Shown here: positions 1-6,123 of the stretch, piece after piece
Numbering within the stretch: position 1 is the first letter of the stretch
Layout of the letters: each line of letters begins with the position of its first letter
Source of the DNA: Acutalibacter sp.
Lineage (GTDB): Bacteria; Bacillota; Clostridia; Oscillospirales; Acutalibacteraceae
Assembly (NCBI GenBank): GCA_022801475.1
Contig: JAAWSH010000083.1
Span: 1-7,096, forward strand
Length of the DNA: 7,096 bases
Direction of reading: 5' to 3'
Position numbers and translations under genes: made by a program
The notes under the pieces: generated by a model
The model's input: only the letters and a program-made list of their open reading frames with translations
Databases searched by the model: none
Told to the model about the DNA's origin: nothing

Positions 1-20
1 GGAGGGGGCGAAGCCCCTCC
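1..20. other. GC-rich hairpin at the window edge
   Basis: The arms GGAGGGG(G)C and GCCCCTCC pair around a GAA loop, with one extra G in the left arm. It could be the terminator stem of a gene that lies before the window, or part of the inverted-repeat cluster that follows. There is no T-tract after it (the next bases are CCGCC), so a classical intrinsic terminator reading on the + strand is weak. Confidence 0.35.
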
Positions 21-34
21 CCGCCGGAGGCCAT

Positions 35-141
35 TATAGTAAACACACTTGAAAATCGGTATGTATCGATTTTCAAGCTGGGCGACAATGTCGCCTGGTT
101 TAAAAGAGGTATTCTACCGCTTTTGAACTGTGTTCACTATA
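35..141. repeat. Cloverleaf-like four-way junction of inverted repeats
   Basis: The closing stem pairs TATAGTAAACACA (35-47) with TGTGTTCACTATA (129-141), with a single A-C mismatch. It directly abuts arm 1, CTTGAAAATCG (48-58) with CGATTTTCAAG (67-77). Arm 2 is GGCGAC (81-86) with GTCGCC (90-95), loop AAT. Arm 3 is GTTTAAAAGAGGTA (98-111) with TACCGCTTTTGAAC (115-128), loop TTC, with one T·G wobble and one mismatch. Only three unpaired bases (78-80) and two (96-97) separate the arms, and none separate the closing stem from arms 1 and 3. It is not a tRNA: arm lengths, loops and the lack of T-loop and anticodon features exclude that. Confidence 0.6.
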
Positions 142-150
142 CGTCGTAGA

Positions 151-169
151 CAAAGCGCGCTTTGCGCGC
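151..169. repeat. GCGCGC palindrome/hairpin
   Basis: CAAAGCGCGCTTTG (151-164) is a perfect 14-bp palindrome. It overlaps an alternative hairpin of GCGCGC (155-160) and GCGCGC (164-169) around a TTT loop. It lies inside the larger inverted-repeat element, and its role is unknown. Confidence 0.5.
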
Positions 170-171
170 AT

Positions 172-200
172 GATGGGCATTTTCTTTGAAAATGCCCATC
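172..200. repeat. Perfect 13-bp hairpin with TTT loop
   Basis: GATGGGCATTTTC (172-184) and GAAAATGCCCATC (188-200) are perfect reverse complements around a TTT loop. The stem is followed at once by the next hairpin (201-215) and not by a T-tract, so it is not a convincing + strand terminator. Confidence 0.6.
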
Positions 201-215
201 GGACCCAAAGGGCCC
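201..215. repeat. Short hairpin with AAA loop
   Basis: GGACCC (201-206) pairs with GGGCCC (210-215) around AAA, with one A-C mismatch that would be a G·U wobble on the opposite strand. It directly abuts the preceding 13-bp hairpin and is the last internal arm before the outer right arm of the element. Confidence 0.4.
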
Positions 216-235
216 TAAGTGTTGGAAGGCCTCCG

Positions 236-369
236 TTAGCACAGACCAGCTGACTCCGGCAAGACCTTGGCGCCGCCGCCCCCAATCCCCTGCGGCCTTG
301 AAAGGCCGGCGAACTTTTTACTGTTACCCACACTGGCGCTACTCTCAAAACCCATAGAAAGGATTCTCT
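236..369. other. Spacer upstream of the dehydratase-like gene
   Basis: This is a GC-rich non-coding stretch. A small inverted repeat, CGGCCT (293-298) with AGGCCG (303-308), sits in it. TTGAAA at 298-303 resembles a -35 box, but no good -10 box lies at a normal distance, so no promoter is called. The only clear functional site is the GAAAGGA ribosome binding site at 357-363, six bases before the ATG of the next gene. Confidence 0.4.
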
Positions 370-1614
370 ATGAGCAATACAGTAAACCGGGTGGAATTTA
401 CCCGGGAGATGAAAAAGGACTATACCATCTTAACGCCCAATATGGCTCCCATCCACTTTGAGCTTATCAAAAACGTGCTCAACAGCTTTGGCTACCACCT
501 GGACCTGTTGCAAACCACTGGCCGGGAGATTGTGGACGAGGGGCTAAAATATGTGCACAACGACACCTGCTACCCGGCGCTGCTGTCCATTGGCCAACTG
601 ATGCACGCCCTGCACAGCGGCAAGTACGACCTGCACAAGGTGGCCCTGATTATGACCCAGACCGGCGGCGGCTGCCGGGCCAGCAACTACATACATCTGC
701 TGCGCAAGGCCCTGAAAAAGGACGGGCTGGACTATATCCCGGTGATCTCTCTAAACCTCTCGGGCCTGGAGAGCAACAGCGGCTTTAAGCTGACCCTGCC
801 CATGCTGCGCCGGGCCATTGCGGCCCTGACCTATGGCGACCTTTTGATGCTGCTGAAAAACCAGACCAAGCCCTACGAGGTTCGGCCCGGGGCCAGCGAC
901 CAGACCGTGGCGGACTGGACCCAAAAACTGACCGGCCTCTTTGAGCAGGGCAAGGCCTTTACCCAGCACGAGGTGCGGGCTTACTTTGACCAGATTGTCC
1001 AAAGCTTCGCCGCCATTCCGCTGAACAGGACGGAAAAGGCAAAAGTTGGCATTGTGGGGGAAATTTACGTAAAATACTCGGCTTTGGCCAATAATGGTCT
1101 CGAGGACTTTCTCTTCCGCCAGGGCTGCGAGGTAATGGTGCCGGGCATTATGGGCTTTATGATCTTTAAGGTGGACAACCGGCTGGAGGATATTGCCCTG
1201 TACGGTGGAAGCCAGGCAAAAAAGCAGCTGTGCACCCTGCTGAAATGGTACTTTACCAAGTTTGAGACAGACCTAATCGACTCGGTGAAAAAATATCCCC
1301 AGTTTACCCCGCCCGCGCCCTACAGCCACCTGAAGGAGCTGGCGGGCCAGGTCATCGGCTATGGCTGCAAGATGGGCGAGGGCTGGCTTTTGACCGCCGA
1401 GATGATGGAGCTGATTGAGAGCGGCTACGAGAATGTGGTATGCACCCAGCCCTTTGGCTGCCTGCCCAACCATATTGTGGGCAAGGGCATGATCCGCAAG
1501 GTGAAGAGCGTGTACCCCCAGGCCAATATTGTGCCCATTGACTACGACCCCAGCGCCACCCAGGTGAACCAGGAGAACCGGATCAAGCTGATGCTGGCGG
1601 TAAGCGCGGGGTGA
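370..1614 (+). CDS. 2-hydroxyacyl-CoA dehydratase-type protein (activase-related, C-terminal module)
   Basis: The 414-aa protein resembles the C-terminal part of the large (~1400 aa) clostridial 2-hydroxyacyl-CoA dehydratase/BadF-BcrA-type activase fusion proteins (DUF2229/HGD-D related). Recognisable blocks are FTREMKKDYTIL near the start, VHNDTCYPALLSIGQ (Cys67), MTQTGGGCRASNY (Cys102), PVISLNLSGLE, GYGCKMGEGW (Cys333) and TQPFGCLPNHIVGKG (Cys358, Cys364). In this superfamily such cysteines hold an iron-sulfur cluster; assigning individual residues as ligands is inference. The start is supported by GAAAGGA at 357-363, and family similarity begins almost at residue 9, so this is a natural module and not a ragged truncation. 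The activase and DUF2229 parts, if separate here, must lie before the window or elsewhere, because 1-369 does not encode them. The substrate is unknown; the protein is cytoplasmic. Confidence 0.82.
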   Translation: MSNTVNRVEFTREMKKDYTILTPNMAPIHFELIKNVLNSFGYHLDLLQTTGREIVDEGLKYVHNDTCYPALLSIGQLMHALHSGKYDLHKVALIMTQTGGGCRASNYIHLLRKALKKDGLDYIPVISLNLSGLESNSGFKLTLPMLRRAIAALTYGDLLMLLKNQTKPYEVRPGASDQTVADWTQKLTGLFEQGKAFTQHEVRAYFDQIVQSFAAIPLNRTEKAKVGIVGEIYVKYSALANNGLEDFLFRQGCEVMVPGIMGFMIFKVDNRLEDIALYGGSQAKKQLCTLLKWYFTKFETDLIDSVKKYPQFTPPAPYSHLKELAGQVIGYGCKMGEGWLLTAEMMELIESGYENVVCTQPFGCLPNHIVGKGMIRKVKSVYPQANIVPIDYDPSATQVNQENRIKLMLAVSAG

Positions 1615-1666
1615 GGAAAGAGCTGGCGGGTGTTTGTGGGGGCCAGGATGCGCAGACCGGGCGTGA

Positions 1667-1686
1667 GGGGGAGCGGGTCCCCCTTT
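1667..1686 (+). terminator. Weak terminator-like hairpin after the dehydratase gene
   Basis: GGGGGA (1667-1672) pairs with TCCCCC (1678-1683) around GCGGG, followed by only TTT. It lies 53 bases after the stop codon at 1614. The T-tract is short, so termination here is only possible. The rest of the 241-bp spacer (1615-1855) shows a small GTGGG/CCCAC inverted repeat near 1736-1747, no clear promoter and no gene. Confidence 0.35.
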
Positions 1687-1855
1687 CCGCAATGGGCTTT
1701 TAAGTTTAGAGATAAGACCTTGGGCTCCCTCGCCGGTGGGTTCCCACGGCGCCTGCTGCCGGTAGACGCTTCCCCCAAAATCCCTCGCGTATTTTCCGGC
1801 TTTATCACCTATGAGGTCATACGAAATGTAGCTTTCTCGGAAAGAAGGTGTTCCC

Positions 1856-3232
1856 ATGCCAAAAAAACTGGTCCTTTTGTTGGCTCTGCTAATGCTGTTG
1901 ACAGAGATCCCCAGCTGTTCCTTTACTGGGCTCTCCCCCCAAAATCTGATGTCCCCCCCCAAGGCCAACGCGGACCAGCAGAGCATTTACCGGCTTTTGC
2001 AGGGGGCCCAGGCGGATGTAACCTTTGTCTACCCGCGCAACGGCGAGTACCTTTCAGCAATTACCATGCACGACTTTACTGGGGACGGGGTGGAGGACGC
2101 CGTTGGTTTCCATTTGGTGGAAGACGGGGGCGTGGGGGGCATAGAAGTACAGTTTTTGACAAAAGAGAACGGCGTGTGGCGCACGCTTTCCTCTTTCCGC
2201 AATCCCTTTTCCCAGGTGGACCGGGTGTGCTTTGCCAATGCTCCTGGGGGAGGCCAAGTGGTGCTGGTGGGCTGGGGCAGCACCCGAGGCGACACAGGGC
2301 GCATAGCGGTGGTGAACGCCTATGTCTATGATGGCCGGGGGGCTCTGGAAGAGTACCAGCTGGGCAACTATGCCGAAATGCTGCTGACCGATTTTGACGG
2401 CAACGGGGTGGATGAATTGTTTACCATTGACAAATTCGTAGCCACCGAGGCCGAGGGGGAGGAATCCACGCCCGCCATGGCTCGGGTGTATGCCTTTGAC
2501 CTGGAAAAGCCCTATGAGTTGGCCAGCACCCAGGCGGACAACAGCCTAACCGGCTACACGTTGGTTCAGTCTGGCCAGCTGAACGCCCGGACCAAGTGCG
2601 TGGTCGTGGACGGATCTGTAAACACAGTGACCACTTCCACCCAAATATTCACCTTGGATGGAGTGCGGCTGCGCAACTTCCCAGGGGGTGTGAATACCAG
2701 CGAGTATACCAACCCTTTTTCACGGCCCAGCCTTTCCACTTCGCCCATCAGCAGTCAGGATATTAACGGCGACGGCTATTTTGAGTTTCCAGCAGTGACC
2801 AAACTGCCTGGTATCCCTGAAAATGTAGACCTGGACTCTACCAGCTATTTGGTGGAGTGGCAGGGCCTTACCCCAGAGATGGAGAGCCGGGTTGTTTTGC
2901 GGGCTCTGATGAACACCCAGGAGAACTACTGGTTTCGGCTGCCGTACCTTTTGCAGGGAAAGGTGTGCGCGATCAATGATCCAAAGCTGCGTACAGTAAC
3001 CTACACCGAAGTTATCGAGGACGAGGAGGGCAGCCAGCTTTTGGGTGGAACGCTGTTTTCGATTCGGGTATTTACCCGTTCCGCCTGGGAAAATCGGGGC
3101 GAAACCAGTGGATACAGTATGATTTTAGCCCAGAACGATCTGGTATATGGGATACAGGTTGTAACCAGGAACGAGAGCTACCGGCGGTGCATTGAGGAAA
3201 TCACCCGTAATTTCCAGCTGCTGGCCGGATGA
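1856..3232 (+). CDS. Putative lipoprotein with FG-GAP/VCBS-like Asp-rich loops
   Basis: The protein has 458 aa. The N-terminus is a signal peptide: Lys3-Lys4, a leucine-rich core at about 5-15, then I-P-S-C with Cys21 as the likely lipidated residue. Pro at -2 is unusual for a lipobox, so secretion is surer than lipidation. Three Asp-rich loops are visible: DFTGDGVEDA (from residue 73), DFDGNGVDEL (from 179) and DINGDGYFEF (from 302). They resemble the calcium-binding loops of FG-GAP/VCBS beta-propeller repeats, and the spacing suggests a beta-rich extracellular fold. No catalytic motif is recognised. The start follows AAGAAGGTG at 1842-1850. It stands just upstream of, and co-directional with, a two-component system, so it may be a surface partner or target of that system. 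That link is inference from position. Confidence 0.72.
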   Translation: MPKKLVLLLALLMLLTEIPSCSFTGLSPQNLMSPPKANADQQSIYRLLQGAQADVTFVYPRNGEYLSAITMHDFTGDGVEDAVGFHLVEDGGVGGIEVQFLTKENGVWRTLSSFRNPFSQVDRVCFANAPGGGQVVLVGWGSTRGDTGRIAVVNAYVYDGRGALEEYQLGNYAEMLLTDFDGNGVDELFTIDKFVATEAEGEESTPAMARVYAFDLEKPYELASTQADNSLTGYTLVQSGQLNARTKCVVVDGSVNTVTTSTQIFTLDGVRLRNFPGGVNTSEYTNPFSRPSLSTSPISSQDINGDGYFEFPAVTKLPGIPENVDLDSTSYLVEWQGLTPEMESRVVLRALMNTQENYWFRLPYLLQGKVCAINDPKLRTVTYTEVIEDEEGSQLLGGTLFSIRVFTRSAWENRGETSGYSMILAQNDLVYGIQVVTRNESYRRCIEEITRNFQLLAG

Positions 3233-3380
3233 CAGAAAAATTTTTGGGATGGCCGGTTACATTGACCCAGGCGGCAGTTTTGGAGCGGAGCGAATGGGCC
3301 GGCATTGGAAAAACGCCAGAAAGGGTTTTGCCTGCTTTTTTAAAGTGGCGGGCTGCGGGACAGCGCCTTGCGGTCCTAAA

Positions 3381-3387
3381 AAGGAGG
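3381..3387 (+). promoter_or_regulatory. Strong ribosome binding site fixing the response-regulator start
   Basis: AAGGAGG stands six bases before the ATG at 3394, which begins MKRVLVAEDE, the standard start of a receiver domain. The same frame is open back to an ATG at 3229 that overlaps the lipoprotein stop (ATGA), but that ATG has no ribosome binding site. The shorter start is therefore preferred. Confidence 0.8.
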
Positions 3388-3393
3388 TTCAGT

Positions 3394-4098
3394 ATGAAAC
3401 GAGTGCTGGTGGCAGAGGACGAGCAGAATATTCGGGAATTTGTGGTCATCAACTTGGCCAGGGCAGGGTATGAGATTGTGGAGGCGGAGACCGGGGACCA
3501 GGCCCTGGAGCTATACGAGGGCCACGAAGGCCGTTTTGATGTGGTGATTCTGGACATTATGATGCCAGGAGACCACGACGGCCTGGCGGTGTGCCGGGAG
3601 CTGCGGGGACGCAACCCCTCCATTGGCATTATCCTTCTCACTGCCAAAACCCAGGAAATGGACAAGGTCAGCGGCCTAATGATGGGTGCGGACGACTATG
3701 TGACAAAGCCCTTTTCTCCATCCGAGCTGGTGGCCAGGGTAGACGCTGTGTACCGCAGGGTGGCCCTGGCGGCGGAACAGGATCAAGTGGCCCGCCGAAA
3801 CGAGGTGGTCTCTGGGGAATTTGCCCTGAACCTTCGTAATCGCTCTTTTAGTAAGGGTGGGGTACCGGTGGAGCTGACCCAGGTGGAGTTCCAGATTATG
3901 GAATACTTTTTCGAGAACCCGGGGCTGGCCCTGGCCCGGGGAGATATTTTGCGGCACGTGTGGGGCCCGGGGTATGTGGGCGAGGAAAAGATTGTGGATG
4001 TAAACATCCGCCGCCTGCGCATGAAAGTGGAGAACGAGCCAAGCAATCCCCAGCACATTATGACCGTGTGGGGCCTGGGCTACCGGTGGAAGGCGTAA
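3394..4098 (+). CDS. OmpR/PhoB-family response regulator
   Basis: This 234-aa two-component transcription factor has a receiver domain at about 2-118. It carries the acidic pair Glu8-Asp9, the phosphoacceptor Asp54 (VVILDIMMPG), Thr83 (LLTAK) and Lys105 (YVTKPF). A linker leads to a C-terminal winged-helix DNA-binding domain at about 132-233, with the family pattern LTQVEFQIMEYF, a VWGPGY turn, VDVNIRRLRMKVE and the final TVWGLGYRW. All phosphorylation residues are present, so it should be phosphorylated by the kinase encoded 15 bases downstream. The length is normal for the family. The regulon is not evident; a target may be its own operon or the adjacent lipoprotein gene, but no operator repeat was identified. 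An N-terminal extension of 55 residues is possible in frame but unlikely. Confidence 0.93.
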   Translation: MKRVLVAEDEQNIREFVVINLARAGYEIVEAETGDQALELYEGHEGRFDVVILDIMMPGDHDGLAVCRELRGRNPSIGIILLTAKTQEMDKVSGLMMGADDYVTKPFSPSELVARVDAVYRRVALAAEQDQVARRNEVVSGEFALNLRNRSFSKGGVPVELTQVEFQIMEYFFENPGLALARGDILRHVWGPGYVGEEKIVDVNIRRLRMKVENEPSNPQHIMTVWGLGYRWKA

Positions 4099-4113
4099 TG
4101 GGGAGGTGGGGCC

Positions 4114-5523
4114 GTGTTTGCCAGAAGCGTATCCAGGCGGTGGTTTTTAAACACCATTGGGGCCGTGTTTGTCATTTTGGTCGTCTTTGTGGCGTCCCTG
4201 TCCGTGGTGGTGCAGAGTTCCACCTATAGCAGCATAGAGCTGGCCCTTTCCAGCCGGATGGACGAGCTTTTAAACTGGTTTTCCGGTAATGGCGGGCGGG
4301 ACAATGTACGCAGTTTTACGGCCATTACCCAGGACTATGTGGAGAATTCCTTTCAGGACCGGAACAAAATGGAGATTATGGCCCTAAGCCGGGAGGGGCA
4401 GGTGTTTATTACCTCCACAGGTTTTGAGCCGGACCGCCAGCAGCCTATGCCAGACTATGAGCTGGCCCTTTCCAGCCCGGATGGCTCTGGCAAATGGGTG
4501 GGCGAGCTGAACACTGGGGAAAAGGTGATGGCCATTACCCGGGCGGTACGGGACGAAAACGGCGTGCTGATGGGATCCATCCGCTACATGGTGTCCATGG
4601 AGCTGGCTGACCAGCAGACTGCCCTCGTCGTGGTATTTCTGGTGGTGGCAGGGCTGTTTATTATGCTGCTGCTCACCTTTTCCGGCATGTACTTTATCCG
4701 CTCTATTCTGGTGCCGGTACGCCAGGTAAGCCAAAATGCCCGGCAGATTGCCCAAGGAGATTTTGAGGTGCGTATTGAAAAGGCCCGGGACGACGAGATT
4801 GGCCAGCTGTGCGACGCTATTAATGATATGGCTGGGGAGCTGGGCGAGGCGGAACGCATGAAAAATGAATTTATCTCCTCGGTTTCTCATGAGCTGCGCA
4901 CCCCGCTGACGGCCATTAAAGGCTGGGCGGAGACCCTGCGGGATGGGGCGGATCCGGCCACGGAGGAAAAGGGCATGAGCGTGATTATCCGGGAATCGGA
5001 GCGGCTTTCAGGGCTGGTGGAGGAACTGCTGGACTTTTCCCGGCTGCAAAACGGCCGGATGCAGCTGATCAGCGAGCGTATGGACCTTTTGGCCGAGCTG
5101 GACGAGGCGGTGTACCTGTTTACCGAACGTGCCCGTACCGAGGGCAAAGAGCTGGTCTATGAAGAGAACGCTGCCCTGGCCCCGGTTTATGGGGACAAAA
5201 ACCGGTTGCGGCAGGTATTTGTGAATATTCTGGATAATGCCCTGAAGTATACGGAAACTCGGGGCACGGTGTCGGTATCTACCGTGCTGGACAGCACCCA
5301 GGTGCGGGTGATTGTACAGGACACCGGCTGCGGCATACCCCCCGAGCATTTGCCCAATGTGAAGAAAAAGTTCTATAAGGCGAACCAGCTGGTGCGGGGC
5401 TCTGGAATTGGGTTGGCGGTAGCGGACGAGATTATCGCCATGCATAACGGAACCCTGGAGCTGGAGAGCGCCCCGGGCGAGGGGACCACCGTGGTGATTG
5501 CCCTGCCGCTGTGTAAGGGCTAG
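4114..5523 (+). CDS. Membrane sensor histidine kinase (HAMP-HisKA-HATPase)
   Basis: The 469-aa kinase starts at GTG, supported by GGAGGT at 4102-4107 with six bases of spacing. An ATG at 4098 overlaps the regulator's stop but is out of frame. Domains: first membrane segment at about 11-33; an extracytoplasmic region at about 34-168 with a Cache/PAS-like pattern (ALSREGQVFITSTG, then ITRAVRDENGVLMGSIRY); second membrane segment at about 170-193; HAMP at about 194-247. The dimerisation/phosphoacceptor helix carries SSVSHELRTPL, with His259 as the phosphorylated residue. The ATPase domain has an N box NILDNALKY (Asn371, Asn375), a G1 box DTGCG (403-407) and a G2 box GSGIGLAV (429-436). The pre-G2 segment reads KKKFYKANQLVRG, a variant of the usual F-box. 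It should phosphorylate the regulator encoded just upstream. The stimulus is unknown, perhaps an extracellular ligand or envelope state. Confidence 0.94.
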   Translation: MFARSVSRRWFLNTIGAVFVILVVFVASLSVVVQSSTYSSIELALSSRMDELLNWFSGNGGRDNVRSFTAITQDYVENSFQDRNKMEIMALSREGQVFITSTGFEPDRQQPMPDYELALSSPDGSGKWVGELNTGEKVMAITRAVRDENGVLMGSIRYMVSMELADQQTALVVVFLVVAGLFIMLLLTFSGMYFIRSILVPVRQVSQNARQIAQGDFEVRIEKARDDEIGQLCDAINDMAGELGEAERMKNEFISSVSHELRTPLTAIKGWAETLRDGADPATEEKGMSVIIRESERLSGLVEELLDFSRLQNGRMQLISERMDLLAELDEAVYLFTERARTEGKELVYEENAALAPVYGDKNRLRQVFVNILDNALKYTETRGTVSVSTVLDSTQVRVIVQDTGCGIPPEHLPNVKKKFYKANQLVRGSGIGLAVADEIIAMHNGTLELESAPGEGTTVVIALPLCKG

Positions 5524-5589
5524 ATTCGCTTTGCTATCCTTTCTGTTTTTTGAACCACGTCCCATATTTTAATTTGACAGGAGAATCTC

Positions 5590-6123
5590 ATGAAAATCAC
5601 AACCATCGGCGGCCAGGCCCTTATGGAGGGTATTATGATGGTGGGCCCCAAGCGTACCACCGCTGCCTTCTGCGACCAACAAGGCAATATTACCACAGAG
5701 GATATTTCTGTTCCCCGCATCACGAAAAAATACCCCATCCTGGGCAAACCCTTTATTCGGGGGATTTTTTCCCTGGTGGATACTTTCCGCCTGGGCTATA
5801 AGGCCCTTTCCCTTTCCGCTGAGAAGCTGACGGACACTGGCGAGGAGGAGCTTACTGGCCTGGACAAGTGGCTGGACGAGCACCTGGGGGACAAGCTTAC
5901 CAGTATAGTCATGACCATTGGTACCGTGCTGGGCTTGGGCCTGGCCATTGTGCTGTTTTTTATGCTGCCCACCTTCCTGTTTAATCTGCTGCAAGGAGCT
6001 GTGCAGGGAAATTTTGCGGCGGATATCTCCGGCTGGCGCTCTGCGTTCGAAGGAGTACTGCGCATTGGCATTTTTCTGGGCTATGTGCTGCTGGTTTCCC
6101 GCATGGAGGAGATCAAGCGGGTC
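5590..6123 (+). pseudogene. yqhQ: YqhQ/DUF1385 fragment, 3' part missing
   Basis: This is the N-terminal half of the YqhQ family (COG3872/DUF1385), whose members are usually a little over 300 aa. Seen here are the start [14 protein letters not shown], the GKPFIRGI segment, two hydrophobic regions and the SRMEEIKRV stretch (about residues 170-178). In the family that stretch is followed by a phenylalanine/tyrosine-rich YHGAEHK motif, which is absent. All five proline codons in this part are CCC. In many Clostridia yqhQ precedes prmC and prfA; neither is seen, consistent with an abrupt break. It lies 66 bases after the histidine kinase gene, so this left part may be in its native place. Confidence 0.78.

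Larger units (their letters stand above)
25..235. repeat. Compound inverted-repeat element (MITE-like or structured RNA)
   Basis: The outer arms CGGAGGCC (25-32) and GGCCTCCG (228-235) are perfect 8-bp reverse complements. They enclose a four-way-junction fold at 35-141 and three further short-loop hairpins at 155-169, 172-200 and 201-215. Most of the ~210 bases can therefore pair. No protein reading with a ribosome binding site was found across it, and no clear target-site duplication flanks it. Mismatches become G·U wobbles on the + strand in some stems and on the - strand in others, so they do not indicate a transcribed strand. It may be a non-autonomous mobile or extragenic palindromic repeat, or a structured non-coding RNA. 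The pairing is read directly from the sequence; the class is inference. Confidence 0.5.

Noticed and set aside
35..141. tRNA gene
   Set aside because: The cloverleaf shape is suggestive, but the 107-base length, arm sizes, loops and missing T-loop and CCA-end features do not fit a tRNA or tmRNA.
25..235. CRISPR array
   Set aside because: The region has inverted repeats, not regularly spaced direct repeats with unique spacers, and no cas gene is present.
100..348. 82-codon - strand frame through the inverted repeats
   Set aside because: It runs through hairpin arms, has no ribosome binding site that I could see, and its sequence resembles no known protein.
1273..1986. 237-codon - strand frame
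   Set aside because: It overlaps the end of the dehydratase-like gene and the start of the lipoprotein gene in antisense; its histidine/glycine/alanine-rich translation shows no family features.
1630..2331. 233-codon + strand frame beginning in the spacer
   Set aside because: It overlaps the lipoprotein gene in another frame and becomes low-complexity Gly/Arg-rich; there is no ribosome binding site.
3262..3290. TTGACC as a -35 box before the response regulator
   Set aside because: No -10-like hexamer occurs 15-19 bases downstream.
5524..5589. Promoter before the YqhQ part (TTTCTG...CATATT)
   Set aside because: The boxes match the consensus poorly; only the ribosome binding site is convincing.
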